37,972 nt of DNA from Candidatus Spechtbacteria bacterium RIFCSPLOWO2_12_FULL_38_22 (GTDB lineage Bacteria > Patescibacteriota > Minisyncoccia > Spechtbacterales > 2-12-FULL-38-22). Shown piece after piece: positions 7,596-16,743 of the stretch. Position 1 is the first letter of the stretch; every line of letters begins with the position of its first letter. A program made the translations under genes and the position numbers. Location: contig MHOK01000001.1 in assembly GCA_001820055.1 (NCBI GenBank), positions 1 through 37,972 of the forward strand, in the 5' to 3' direction. Below the pieces are notes generated by a model, which saw only the letters and a list, made by a program, of their open reading frames with translations, did no database searches and was not told where the DNA came from.

Positions 7596-8240
7596 ATGGT
7601 AATCACATGGTATGGACAAGCATGTTTTCGTCTTCAGAGCGGTCAAACCACGGTTGTTATTGATCCGTTTGAAAAAAAATTGGGATTAACTCCGCCCAAA
7701 TTTGAAGCGCAAATTGTGCTTGTTACGCACGAACATTTTGATCACAATAACACTAAGGACATTAAAGGAGATCCTCTTGTTATAGATGGTCCTGGAGAAT
7801 ACGAAACCTCTGGCGTACGCATTAGAGGTGTTTTTTCTTATCACGACGACACAGAAGGAAGTCAAAGGGGTGTAAATACGATATATGTCATAAAAATGGA
7901 AGATATTAGAATTGTTCATTTGGGGGATTTAGGGCAAAACAGGCTCACCGAAGAACAGTTGGATACGCTAGGAGAGGTCGATATTTTGATGGTTCCTGTT
8001 GGGGGAATATACACCCTAGATGCCAAACAAGCGACCGAAATTACAAACCAAATTGAACCTAAAATTGTCATCCCCATGCATTATAAGGTTAAGGATTTGA
8101 AAGTGAAATTAGATCCCGTGGACAACTTTCTTAAAGAGGTAGGCAAAACAGAATTGGAGAAGCTAGATAAATTCACCATAAAGCAGAAGGATTTATTAGA
8201 TTTAGAGGGTAAGATGGAAGTTATCGTTTTCAAATTATAA
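7596..8240 (+). CDS. metallo-beta-lactamase-fold hydrolase (COG2220/UlaG-like)
   Basis: A 214-residue Zn-dependent hydrolase of the short MBL branch. Landmarks: WYGQACFRLQ at the N-terminus, VTHEHFDHNN (the HxHxDH metal motif, with E in the second position), GPGEYE, HLGDLG (metal-bridging Asp), and a final IPMHY His. Those residues support a two-metal site. The substrate is unknown; relatives include UlaG-type lactonases and many uncharacterised proteins. It begins close behind the repeat cluster, and an AT-rich gap separates it from the small membrane protein that precedes gyrA. No Shine-Dalgarno site is seen. Confidence 0.9.
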   Translation: MVITWYGQACFRLQSGQTTVVIDPFEKKLGLTPPKFEAQIVLVTHEHFDHNNTKDIKGDPLVIDGPGEYETSGVRIRGVFSYHDDTEGSQRGVNTIYVIKMEDIRIVHLGDLGQNRLTEEQLDTLGEVDILMVPVGGIYTLDAKQATEITNQIEPKIVIPMHYKVKDLKVKLDPVDNFLKEVGKTELEKLDKFTIKQKDLLDLEGKMEVIVFKL

Positions 8241-8320
8241 ATTTGAATGAATTTTAAATTTCTAATTAAAAAATTGTTTTAAATTTATCATTTTAAATTT
8301 TAAATTGGAGCGGAGCGACT

Positions 8321-8479
8321 ATGAGTTATAAAAAACGTTTAGTAATTTTTTTTAGTATCATACTTACGATGGCAGTCATATTAGTAGGGTTTTTTATTTT
8401 TAATACAAAAAGTAATTTTAGGAATGTAAATATAGATATACTTAGGGAAGCAAAATCTATACTTAATGATGGCAAGTAA
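8321..8479 (+). CDS. 52-residue single-pass membrane protein overlapping gyrA
   Basis: ATG 8321 to TAA 8479 encodes a short protein with a basic start (MSYKKR), one membrane helix (about residues 7-27, LVIFFSIILTMAVILVGFFIF) and a polar tail. GGAG lies about ten bases before the ATG. Its last 14 bases overlap the gyrA start, whose ATGATG lies inside this frame, so translation of gyrA may be coupled to it. I do not recognise the protein. The helix, the GGAG and the overlap support a real gene. Confidence 0.6.
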   Translation: MSYKKRLVIFFSIILTMAVILVGFFIFNTKSNFRNVNIDILREAKSILNDGK

Positions 8480-10961
8480 TAAAAAACTACAAGACAAACC
8501 GAAAGACGAGTCCCCAAAACAAAACATACAGCCGAGGCCACTGGTGAGCGAAATGCAGGAATCTTATTTAAGTTATGCGATGAGTGTTATTATGGCGCGC
8601 GCCTTGCCAGATGTTCGTGATGGATTAAAGCCAGTTCACAGGCGTATTTTATATACAATGCACAGAATGGGTCTAAACTCTAGTTCTAGATTTAGAAAGT
8701 CTGCGGCTATCACTGGTGAGACCATGGGTAAATATCATCCGCACGGCAATGCGGCAATTTATGATGCTATCGCGCGTATGGCGCAAAATTTTAGTATGCG
8801 CTATCCCTTAATTTGGGGACAAGGAAATTTTGGTTCAATTGATGGGGATAATCCCGCAGCCGAACGATACACAGAAGCAAAACTTATGCCGATAAGCTCC
8901 TTGATGCTGGAGGATATAGACAAGGACACTGTCGGCTGGATGGATAACTACGATGGTGAACACAAAGAACCGCGTGTTTTACCCGCAGCATTACCTCAGC
9001 TGTTATTAAATGGAACATTGGGAATTGCTGTTGGTATGGCAACAAACATTCCTCCGCATAATCTTGCCGAGGTCATAGACGCCACCATTCAGCTTATAGA
9101 TAAACCAAAGTCAACCGTTGAGGACTTAATGCAGTTTATAAAAGGTCCCGATTTTCCAACCGGAGGTATGATTTATAACAAAAAAGCTATTTTGGAAGCG
9201 TATGGGCAGGGCAAAGGTCCGATTGTAATACGGGGCAGAGCAGAAGTTAAAGAGCCCACAGCTAAAAGCAAAATTAAGGGAACTTATATAGAAATTACAG
9301 AAATCCCTTATCAAGTAAACAAGGCAACTTTAATTGAAAAAATAGCGGCATTAGTGTATGCCGACAAATTAGATTCGGTTCGAGACATAAGAGACGAAAG
9401 CGATAGAGAAAATCAGGTTCGTATTATAATAGAACTAAAACGCGATAGCCAGCCAAAGAAAACTCTAAATAAGCTTTATAAATTCACAGAACTTCAAAAA
9501 ACCTTCCACTTGAATATGACAGCGCTTGTAGGCGGAGTTCAACCGCAAGTGCTTAACTTAAAAGAAGTTTTAGAAAAATATATAGAACACAAACGTGAAG
9601 TAGTGCGACGTCGTACCCAATATGACTTAAACCAAGCAAAGGAACGGGCACACATACTTGAAGGACTTAAGAAAGCATTAGATAATATAGATAGGGTTAT
9701 AGCAACTATTAAAAAATCAAAAGACCGTATAGAAGCTCATAAAAATTTAAAAAGTACTTTTAAGTTTACGGATAGACAGACAACCGCTATATTGGACATG
9801 CGTCTTCATAGCTTGGCTAACCTCGAAAGAAAAAAAGTAGACGATGAGTTGCGTGAGAAGAGGGCGTTTATTAAAGAATGCGAGGAATTATTGAAAAGCG
9901 ATGCCAGAATGAAAACCCAGATTAAGAAAGAACTTAACGATGTTAAGGATAAATATGCTGACGAACGTCGCACAAAGGTAAATATAGGTAGCGTTGGGCA
10001 GTTTAGCGAAGAAGATTTAATTCCAAAAGAAGAAACCATTATCTCAATGACGCGCGATGGATATATAAAGCGAGTCGCGCCTTCCGCCTATAAAGTTCAG
10101 CATAGAGGCGGAAAGGGGATTATTGGGATGGAAACTAGAAGCGACGACGTTGTGGAACATTTTTTGTCAGCTTCAACGCACGATAGATTGTTGTTTTTTA
10201 CCAATCAAGGAAGGGTGTTTCAGGCATTGGCATATGAGATACCGCCATCAACTCGCACCGGACGTGGCAAAGCTCTTGTAAACTTTCTAGAGTTACAGAA
10301 AAACGAAGAGGTCAATACAATAATCCCTTTAACCAGAGGAGAAAAAAGTAGAATTAAAGAAGGGAATTTTCTGATTATGGTTACAAAAAATGGAATTGTA
10401 AAAAAGACCCCTGCTAAAGATTTTGAAAACGTACGCAGAAGCGGTCTCATAGCTATAAGATTAAAAAAGAACGATAAGTTAAACTGGGTTGGAATATCAG
10501 GTGGGTCTGACGACGTTATTTTAAATACAAAAAATGGACAAAGTATTAGGTTTTTAGAAAAAGATGTAAGACCCATGGGACGAAGCGCAAGCGGTGTTAG
10601 GGGCATAGCTTTAAAAGACGGTGATGAAGTTGTCAGTAGCGATATAGTTAGTGACGATAAAGATAAGGACTTGTTAGTGGTTATGGCGAATGGTTATGGT
10701 AAACGAACTGCGCTTAATTTATTTAAAAAACAAAAGAGAGGCGGTAGCGGAATAAAAGCAGCGAAAGTAACCGGAAAAACCGGAGAGGTGGTGGGTGTAT
10801 CTGTGATTAAAGATACAGAAGAATTAATAGTAATTTCTAAAAAGGGACAGGTAATACGTGTGTTGATAAAAAAAATCTCACGACTAGGAAGAGCAACGCA
10901 AGGAGTTAGGATAATGGCGCTAAAAGCGGGAGACAAAATAGCATCTGTCGTTTTTGTTTAG
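8466..10961 (+). CDS. gyrA: DNA gyrase subunit A
   Basis: The breakage-reunion subunit of type IIA topoisomerase; 831 residues. The catalytic Tyr is Y135 in AAERYTEA, preceded by the HPHG motif (91-94). The C-terminal beta-pinwheel carries a GyrA box, QHRGGKG (545-551), which differs from the QRRGGKG consensus only at the second residue and favours GyrA over ParC. The quinolone-pocket sequence is [10 protein letters not shown]: the positions of E. coli D82 and S83 are Asn and Ala, while D87 is kept. The first ~22 residues are polar and variable. The start ATGATG lies inside the preceding small ORF. gyrB is not in the window. Confidence 0.96.
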   Translation: MMASNKKLQDKPKDESPKQNIQPRPLVSEMQESYLSYAMSVIMARALPDVRDGLKPVHRRILYTMHRMGLNSSSRFRKSAAITGETMGKYHPHGNAAIYDAIARMAQNFSMRYPLIWGQGNFGSIDGDNPAAERYTEAKLMPISSLMLEDIDKDTVGWMDNYDGEHKEPRVLPAALPQLLLNGTLGIAVGMATNIPPHNLAEVIDATIQLIDKPKSTVEDLMQFIKGPDFPTGGMIYNKKAILEAYGQGKGPIVIRGRAEVKEPTAKSKIKGTYIEITEIPYQVNKATLIEKIAALVYADKLDSVRDIRDESDRENQVRIIIELKRDSQPKKTLNKLYKFTELQKTFHLNMTALVGGVQPQVLNLKEVLEKYIEHKREVVRRRTQYDLNQAKERAHILEGLKKALDNIDRVIATIKKSKDRIEAHKNLKSTFKFTDRQTTAILDMRLHSLANLERKKVDDELREKRAFIKECEELLKSDARMKTQIKKELNDVKDKYADERRTKVNIGSVGQFSEEDLIPKEETIISMTRDGYIKRVAPSAYKVQHRGGKGIIGMETRSDDVVEHFLSASTHDRLLFFTNQGRVFQALAYEIPPSTRTGRGKALVNFLELQKNEEVNTIIPLTRGEKSRIKEGNFLIMVTKNGIVKKTPAKDFENVRRSGLIAIRLKKNDKLNWVGISGGSDDVILNTKNGQSIRFLEKDVRPMGRSASGVRGIALKDGDEVVSSDIVSDDKDKDLLVVMANGYGKRTALNLFKKQKRGGSGIKAAKVTGKTGEVVGVSVIKDTEELIVISKKGQVIRVLIKKISRLGRATQGVRIMALKAGDKIASVVFV

Positions 10962-11016
10962 CGGGTTTAGGTATTAAGTAAAAATTAGATTTTAAACAAA
11001 CTTAAATTTAAATAGA

Positions 11017-11586
11017 ATGGAATTAGTGTTAGATCAACAAAAAAGTAACCCCAGCAGTATCTTTTTAAATCCCGTAGGTTCGGTTAAAGATTTTGGTTTA
11101 GACTTGGGTATGCATGTTGCAGATTTCGGCGCTGGGGCAGGGCATTTTACAAAAGCGATAGCAAACGCGGTGGGCGGTAGCGGAGTTGTTAGCGCTGTAG
11201 ATATCAAAAGAAGTTCTCTGGAAGTTATTGACGGCATAAAAAAAATAGATGGACTGTTTCAAATACGAACTGTGCAGGGTAATTTAGAACAAAAGGGCGG
11301 GTCTAAACTTGAAGATAACTCCCAAGACCTTGTTTTGTGTTCTAACATTTTACACCAAGTTAACAACCTATCTGTGATTTTGGAGGAAGCACACAGGGTG
11401 TTGAAACCAAAAGGTTCCCTGGTTGTTATTGACTGGTTTGAGAAGGCGATACTGGGCCCGCTTAGCAGAATTTCCCAAGAAGATATAGATAAACTTGCTA
11501 CCAGTGTAGGATTTAAGAAGAATCGCGAAATAGATGCTGGAGGCTTACACTATGGAATGGTATTTAAAAAAAATAACAAAATTTAA
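11017..11586 (+). CDS. class I SAM-dependent methyltransferase
   Basis: A 189-residue enzyme with the Rossmann-type SAM motif VADFGAGAGHFTKAIA (about residues 35-50), an acidic end of strand 2 (VSAVDIKR), and the post-motif DLVLCSNILHQVNN then HRVLKPKGSLVVIDW typical of Methyltransf_11/UbiE-like enzymes. The substrate cannot be read from sequence. The motif after strand 4 (HQV) is common in small-molecule and ArsM-like enzymes, but the Cys residues of ArsM are absent. It sits 55 bases after gyrA and 11 before the solute-binding protein, probably in one transcript. No Shine-Dalgarno site is seen. Confidence 0.88.
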   Translation: MELVLDQQKSNPSSIFLNPVGSVKDFGLDLGMHVADFGAGAGHFTKAIANAVGGSGVVSAVDIKRSSLEVIDGIKKIDGLFQIRTVQGNLEQKGGSKLEDNSQDLVLCSNILHQVNNLSVILEEAHRVLKPKGSLVVIDWFEKAILGPLSRISQEDIDKLATSVGFKKNREIDAGGLHYGMVFKKNNKI

Positions 11587-11597
11587 AATACTACCAC

Positions 11598-13028
11598 ATG
11601 CCAAAAATTTTTAACGACTTAATACTTAGGTTACGCAACTTAGCGCCCTATCAAAGGAACCGTATAATTTTTGGCGCTATTGTGGGGCTTATTTTATTGT
11701 TTATAATTTTGGGGATATTTGGTGTGTTGGGCAGAAAAGAAGTAGATCAAGGACCGCCACAAAAAGAGGGTACGCTAGTATTTTGGAGTATTTTTGATGA
11801 AGAAGATGTATTTAAAGATATAATAAATAAATATCGGGCAAAAAATCCGCAGGTAAAAATTGTGTATAGGCAGAAAGATTACAGCAGTTACCGCGAGTTT
11901 GTCGCCGAACTTTTGTCAGCAAAAGAGGGCCCTGATATATATGCAATTCATCATACATGGCTTCCGCTTGAGAAAGAGCGCCTTGTGTCTATGAACGAAG
12001 TAGTTATTGACGAAACAACGGGCAAGGGTATAGATGCGCCTTCCATAATAAGTAAATATCCAGATATCTTTAGATTTGATTTTGTGGTGGAAGAAGTTGA
12101 CGATTCGGGCAATAGCCAACCAGTAATATACGCGCTTCCTTTAGCTATTGATACGCTCGCTCTTTATTACAATGAGGACTACTTTAACAGTAACGGTATT
12201 GTGTTTGCGCCGGGTACTTGGGAAGAATTTGTTGAAGCTGTTAAAAAATTGCGCCGTATCGATGCAAATAACAATATTACTTTGGCTGGTGTGGCCGCTG
12301 GAAGCGCATTTAACGATAAAGTAAATCGCGTTACAGATATTTTGTCTCTTTTAATGATACAGTCCGGAGCAGAAATGAACGATAAATTTGGGAATGTAAC
12401 TTTTGATAGGGGAGTTGAAGCACAAAATGGCCTTACATATTTTCCGGCTAAAGAAGCAATGACTTTTTATACGTCTTTCAGTAACCCAAACTCACTAAAT
12501 TATACTTGGCCTACCAACGACAGATATTCCATAGATGCTTTTGCGCAAGGGTATGCCGCAATGATGTTTAACTATTCTTACCATCGCGATACAATTAGGG
12601 AGAAAAATCCTTCTTTAAATTTTGCGATAGCTCCCATGCCCCAACCTCAAGAAAGTACAAAGAGAATAAACTACGCAAGCTATTGGGGTTATGCAGTTCC
12701 AAAAATTTCTGATGAGCCAAAACTTGCTTGGGATTTTATTAACTTTATATCTCAAGAAGAAAATGCTAAGATATACTTAGATGAATCTAATAAGCCAACC
12801 GCTCTTAAATCTCTTATTTCCTATCAACAAAAGGATCCGGAACTTGCTGTATTTGCAAATCAAATTTTGAGCGCAAAAAGCTGGATACAGCCAGATTTTT
12901 TTGAAGTTCAGCGCATATTAGAGCGTACAATAAATGATGTGTTAACAGGTAATAAAGATATTGAAAGTGCGTTAGACAATGGCGCAGATGAGATAAACTT
13001 TTTACCACGCAGCTTTGAAGATCTTTAA
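11598..13028 (+). CDS. extracellular solute-binding protein, family 1, membrane-anchored
   Basis: A 476-residue protein of the MalE-like cluster B fold. A single helix (about residues 23-44) follows a basic N-terminus with no lipobox Cys, so it is likely anchored by this helix. After a short linker come GTLVFWSIFDEED, PDIYAIHHTWL, VIYALPLAIDTLALYYNEDYF, FAPGTWEEFVEAVKKL, DAFAQGYAAMMFNYSYH and YWGYAVPK...AWDFINFIS, all typical of sugar-binding members. No ABC permease or ATPase is near. It could bind an extracellular carbohydrate or peptide, or serve as a scaffold beside the pilin-like genes that follow. The ligand is unknown. Confidence 0.88.
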   Translation: MPKIFNDLILRLRNLAPYQRNRIIFGAIVGLILLFIILGIFGVLGRKEVDQGPPQKEGTLVFWSIFDEEDVFKDIINKYRAKNPQVKIVYRQKDYSSYREFVAELLSAKEGPDIYAIHHTWLPLEKERLVSMNEVVIDETTGKGIDAPSIISKYPDIFRFDFVVEEVDDSGNSQPVIYALPLAIDTLALYYNEDYFNSNGIVFAPGTWEEFVEAVKKLRRIDANNNITLAGVAAGSAFNDKVNRVTDILSLLMIQSGAEMNDKFGNVTFDRGVEAQNGLTYFPAKEAMTFYTSFSNPNSLNYTWPTNDRYSIDAFAQGYAAMMFNYSYHRDTIREKNPSLNFAIAPMPQPQESTKRINYASYWGYAVPKISDEPKLAWDFINFISQEENAKIYLDESNKPTALKSLISYQQKDPELAVFANQILSAKSWIQPDFFEVQRILERTINDVLTGNKDIESALDNGADEINFLPRSFEDL

Positions 13029-13077
13029 GGGGTGATCCATTGGTTTTGTTCATCGCAAGTCGTTCAGGGTAAGATAA

Positions 13078-13788
13078 ATGAATATGAAAAACTTTTTTAA
13101 AATTTTAATTATAACTTTTACAGTTTTTACTTTAAGTGTAGGTTTTTTTGGAGTTGCAAATGCCGCGAGTAACTTATTTAGATGCAACTATCGTTCTGGT
13201 GGTGGTGCTTCAGATTGCTATGTTGATACTTCTACTACAGATTGCGATGGGGGAAAGGTTGTAGATGAGTCAATATGTGACGAATTTGATGACAGACCAA
13301 GCTTATGCAACGGTGCGGCCGGCCATTGCATCGCATCTATTTTAGCCCCTTGCGATACAGACTCGGAATGTATAAATGAAAAAGTGTGTTACAGGGGTGG
13401 CTGTATTCTTCCTAGTTCCATACCATGTGACGCAGATAGCGATTGTCGGGATGGATATATTTGTTCTCTCCTAGGCACTTGTGCTCCAAGCAGTGAGCAA
13501 AATAATAACTCAAACCCTGGATCAGGGGGCAACATAATTTCTTTGCCCAATCCGCTTGCCTCGGATAATTTTGAAGACTTTATAACGAGTTTGATTCGCT
13601 CGCTTACAGTTATTGCCTCACCAATACTAGTTTTGATGATTGTATGGGGGGGATTTACGTTTGTGGTTTCTGGCGGAAAACCAGAAAAAGCAAAGAAGGG
13701 TAGGGATATAATAAAGTATGCGATTATTGGATTTGTTATAATAGTTTTTGCTTGGATAATCGTGGCTATATTGCGAGGTATATTGTAA
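13078..13788 (+). CDS. Cys-rich ectodomain fused to a VirB2/TrbC-like two-helix module
   Basis: 236 residues: signal peptide (1-30, ending ANA), a Cys-rich extracellular part with about 18 cysteines including two repeats of the form CD(T/A)DS(E/D)C...VC/IC...C, a short Ser/Asn/Gly linker, then two hydrophobic helices (ASPILVLMIVWGGFTFVVSGG and YAIIGFVIIVFAWIIVAIL) separated by KPEKAKKGRDIIK. That final pattern (GG, basic loop, second helix) is the TrbC/VirB2-type pilin module common in CPR genomes. Fusion of a disulfide-rich head to a pilin module suggests a surface-displayed or pilus-tip component; this is inference. The next-but-one ORF has the same tail. Confidence 0.75.
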   Translation: MNMKNFFKILIITFTVFTLSVGFFGVANAASNLFRCNYRSGGGASDCYVDTSTTDCDGGKVVDESICDEFDDRPSLCNGAAGHCIASILAPCDTDSECINEKVCYRGGCILPSSIPCDADSDCRDGYICSLLGTCAPSSEQNNNSNPGSGGNIISLPNPLASDNFEDFITSLIRSLTVIASPILVLMIVWGGFTFVVSGGKPEKAKKGRDIIKYAIIGFVIIVFAWIIVAILRGIL

Positions 13789-13988
13789 AAAAGGTAAAAA
13801 AGAAGAGTAAGTATGTTGTATTTTAAGTTCAGTATGTAATAATTTAAATAAGTATTAAAAACAGTAGTTAGGAAAGGTCGTTTTTAGACACCTAAAGTAG
13901 ACCTTGGCGATTTGTTTACAGCAGATTGGCAAGTGTATACTTATCCGGCGCATGGGTTTTATCTGTGTGCCGTGGTTATACAAAACTT

Positions 13989-14447
13989 ATGGGTTCAAAT
14001 ATTTTTTCAGTTTCAAAACTACCCGTTATTTTAGTTGTTATATCTTTGTTCGCTTTGGCTTTTATGCCTAGTTTTGTGCACGCCGCAGATACTTGTAAGG
14101 TGAGAGCGGATATTAGCACAAAGGAGGCAAGTGATTTACTAAACAGAACCCGTGCTAATGTCGGATCTGGATCTGAGCTTGATTTGGATGGAGATGACTC
14201 TTCAGATAACGCGCTCTTATGCACATACGGTCTTATAAAGTTTGCAACTAATTTATTGTTTGTTGCTGTGCTTGCGATAGCCACATTCTTTATAGCTCTT
14301 TCTGCGTTCTACTTTATTACCGCAGGTCAAAATCCAGACAAGGTACAAAAAGCACGAAACTTTCTTATTTGGGCAGTTGTAGGGCTTGTTGTTGCATCTC
14401 TTGCTAGAGTAATTCCTGCGATTGTTAGAGGAATTATCGGACTTTAA
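13989..14447 (+). CDS. VirB2/TrbC-like pilin-type membrane protein
   Basis: 152 residues from ATG 13989. The frame is open back to 13926, but the shorter form begins directly with a good signal peptide (SNIFSVSKLPVILVVISLFALAFMP to VHA, cleavage before ADTCKV), so it is preferred. A polar stretch with two Cys follows, then two helices (FATNLLFVAVLAIATFFIALSAFYF and NFLIWAVVGLVVASLARVIPAIV) around a GQNPDKVQKAR loop. This matches the module ending the preceding gene, so the pair probably work together in a type IV secretion- or pilus-like structure. The 200 bases before it hold no gene. A bidirectional terminator follows. Confidence 0.75.
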   Translation: MGSNIFSVSKLPVILVVISLFALAFMPSFVHAADTCKVRADISTKEASDLLNRTRANVGSGSELDLDGDDSSDNALLCTYGLIKFATNLLFVAVLAIATFFIALSAFYFITAGQNPDKVQKARNFLIWAVVGLVVASLARVIPAIVRGIIGL

Positions 14448-14491
14448 GATGGTATGTCGATAGTGTTTGATAGAGGTATATAGAAATTTAC

Positions 14492-14541
14492 AAAAACAAA
14501 AATCCCAATCCGCCAACTGGTGGACTGGGGTTTTTGTTTTT
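14492..14541. terminator. bidirectional terminator with CCGCCAACTGG core
   Basis: An A-rich arm and its complementary T-rich arm (AAAAACAAAAA...TTTTTGTTTTT) enclose AATCC/GGACT and CCGCCAACTGGTGG. It closes the gyrA-to-pilin run before tRNA-Leu. Confidence 0.8.
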
Positions 14542-14585
14542 GTGGACAAAGTCGTATATTTTTGGTAAAGTGTTAGTTATAGATT

Positions 14586-14669
14586 GTCCAGGTGGCGGAA
14601 TTGGCATACGCGCCAGCCTTAGGAGCTGGTGGGAGCAATCCCGTGGAGGTTCAACTCCTCTCCTGGACA
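14586..14669 (+). tRNA. tRNA-Leu(UAG)
   Basis: Class II cloverleaf of 84 nt: acceptor GTCCAGG/CCTGGAC, anticodon stem CCAGC/GCTGG with loop CTTAGGA (UAG), long variable arm TGGGAGCAATCCCGT, T-stem GGAGG/CCTCT, discriminator A. No intron and no encoded CCA. Confidence 0.95.
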
Positions 14670-14678
14670 CTAAAAAAA

Positions 14679-14698
14679 GGAGCTTTAAGCTCCTTTTT
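14679..14698. terminator. terminator after tRNA-Leu
   Basis: GGAGCTT, one loop base, AAGCTCC (14679-14693), then T5. A7 on the left lets it also stop the minus-strand gene ending at 14715. Confidence 0.85.
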
Positions 14699-14714
14699 GG
14701 ATTTACGGGTTTAT

Positions 14715-14948
14715 TTATTCTTGTAAGAAACTTTCTACGCCTCCTTCTGGATTTGAAGCGTCGCATTCTTTATGTTTTTCTTTGAGTTCGTTTTCTGTAA
14801 AAAAGATACCACCGCATCCCCGACACCATTTTTGGGTGCCACCATCGTCATATGTGTCTACAACATAACTTGGCATAACTTCGCGGTTAACTCTTTTATT
14901 TCCCATTTGGCTTTCGCCCTCTTGTTTAATTGGTTGCTCTTTTGCCAT
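14715..14948 (-). CDS. small zinc-ribbon-like protein, unknown
   Basis: 77 residues: a polar N-terminus, then WCRGCGGIFFTENELKEKHKEC, a CxxC followed about 14 residues later by HxxxC. This could bind one zinc ion in a C2HC arrangement. The tail NPEGGVESFLQE is acidic. No function is recognised; small zinc-finger proteins of this sort are common near housekeeping genes. No Shine-Dalgarno sequence precedes the ATG. The zinc-like spacing and a shared terminator just downstream support it as a gene. Confidence 0.62.
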   Translation of the reverse strand: MAKEQPIKQEGESQMGNKRVNREVMPSYVVDTYDDGGTQKWCRGCGGIFFTENELKEKHKECDASNPEGGVESFLQE

Positions 14949-15031
14949 TTTTTTATTTTTAAGTATGTTTTATTTTACCATAAAGACCTTTATTTTAAAA
15001 GCCTTTATTTATATATAAAAAATAGTACAGT

Positions 15032-16741
15032 TTATTCTAATGGATTTCTGTTTATTGGATAAAGTTTAGGCGATTTATAGTTGGAATAAAATGTTTTTTC
15101 GAATAACACATTCCCATCTTTATTTTTTACAATTTGTTGCAGGGTCGCTTTTACTGACCCGTCTGATTTTTGATCGTATGTTACTGGTCCTACAATCTCC
15201 ACTTGGCGACCATCATTTTGTCCGTATATCTCAAAAGTTAATTTAGATCCTTCAATTTTTTGTTGGATTAATATATATCCGGGTGTGTTATTTTTAAATG
15301 CCAAATCCGGGCTTGGGGGATAAATCGTAGCGTCAAATCCGGGAGTACCATAATAAACAACAGGGTAAGAATGATTGCTTCTTTTTGTTATTTCAAGCCC
15401 CGAATACACAGCGGCGCGAAATAGTGTTGTAGAAACTTGGCAAAGCCCGCCTCCGTATTCTGGAACAGTTTGGTTATTTTTGATAACAAGCTCTGGCAAA
15501 TAACCCTCTGTCGCGGTGACTTCTCCCAAGGATTTGTTAAAAGAGAATTCTTCCCCCGGTTTTATCAGCAGTCCCTGATACTGACTGGCGCCTAGCGCAA
15601 TATTATGTTTACGAGAGTTGGGAGAACCTGCAAAACTGCTTTCTCCGCGTCCAAGTAGGGCATTTATTCCAAGATTATCAACGGTAACTTGGGTAATTTG
15701 GGGGGAAGTTTCTACAAAAACTAAAGAACTTTGTTTTTGCGAGCTTTCTATAGCATTTGCTATCTGATTAGTACTTTCTTCTATGTTTAGTTCATACCCA
15801 GGTGTTGCTAGGTTGAAGGCCACGACTCTGTCTTTTTCTAGTTTGAACTCCGCATTTACCGGCGCAGAGCGAAGACCAGCCACAAAAGGAGTTAGATAAT
15901 TTTGTACACGGGCTCTGGATATTGTTGCGGTCAGGATGTACTCGTTGTCATTTTTAGCCGGACGAAAGTCAATCCAGTTTATTAGATCTTCATATTCTAT
16001 TTCCCACTCATCACTTTTAGCTTTTATAATATAGGGCCCATTTTCTACAATAGCTTGAGCTTGCGCAAGCGCTTGTGGTACGCCCTGGTTTTCAATGAGC
16101 GGTTTATCTATGGTTTGCTTTAGTTTTATATCTTCGTTGGAAAGGATATTCATGCGATACAGAATTTTATTTTGTAGTTCGTTAATATTTATAACAAATC
16201 CTTCTTGAGCAGGTGAAAAATTAAATACTTGCGTATCAAAGTCGTATATAAAGGACGCATTTTTTGCTGGATTGTGTATGGGTTCTAGGGTGTTAGATAC
16301 AAAATGGGAAAATATAGTTCCGTCAAGTTCGATTTTAATAGGTACCTTAACACCAAACATAAACGCTCTGGCTTGATATAATTTATTTAATACATAGTTT
16401 TTATTTTTACCTACGGCATAAGCGTTTTCTAATGTCGTTTTTATATCAAATGTAGGTCCGAAATTTTTTGTATTTGCTTTAAGCTCTATACCCGTATCGG
16501 TAACTAGGGACATATTAGAATTTTTATAATTTTCGATTTTAACTTCAAGAAGTTCTTGAGCTTTTTGCGTGTTTAGTTCATACAAATTTATACCCACCAC
16601 ACTTACGCCCCTTATTGCTTTTGCATCTTTGTTAACAAATCCTATGATTAAAAAAAATATTGCTCCCATAAATAAAACAGGGAGCGATATACTAATAAAT
16701 CTCCGCATATTGCGGCTCATTGTATAGTTTGATAAAAGCAT
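15032..16741 (-). CDS. VanW family protein with peptidoglycan-binding-like repeats
   Basis: 569 residues. An N-terminal membrane helix (about 13-36) is followed by a long extracytoplasmic region with two PG_binding_4-type stretches (GINLYELNTQKAQELL and a later one around residues 245-330), then the VanW domain: FAGSPNSRKHNIALGASQYQG, LIKPGEEFSFNKSLGE, PEYGGGLCQVSTTLFRAA, and ITKRSNHSYPVVYY to FDATIYPP. The conserved GGGLCQVSTTL is intact. VanW proteins occur beside cell-wall genes, but their biochemical role is unknown. The ORF may begin at a later Met (MSRNMRR, residue 8). Two bases separate it from the upstream Hsp20 gene, so they are co-transcribed. Confidence 0.92.
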   Translation of the reverse strand: MLLSNYTMSRNMRRFISISLPVLFMGAIFFLIIGFVNKDAKAIRGVSVVGINLYELNTQKAQELLEVKIENYKNSNMSLVTDTGIELKANTKNFGPTFDIKTTLENAYAVGKNKNYVLNKLYQARAFMFGVKVPIKIELDGTIFSHFVSNTLEPIHNPAKNASFIYDFDTQVFNFSPAQEGFVININELQNKILYRMNILSNEDIKLKQTIDKPLIENQGVPQALAQAQAIVENGPYIIKAKSDEWEIEYEDLINWIDFRPAKNDNEYILTATISRARVQNYLTPFVAGLRSAPVNAEFKLEKDRVVAFNLATPGYELNIEESTNQIANAIESSQKQSSLVFVETSPQITQVTVDNLGINALLGRGESSFAGSPNSRKHNIALGASQYQGLLIKPGEEFSFNKSLGEVTATEGYLPELVIKNNQTVPEYGGGLCQVSTTLFRAAVYSGLEITKRSNHSYPVVYYGTPGFDATIYPPSPDLAFKNNTPGYILIQQKIEGSKLTFEIYGQNDGRQVEIVGPVTYDQKSDGSVKATLQQIVKNKDGNVLFEKTFYSNYKSPKLYPINRNPLE

Positions 16742-16743
16742 AT

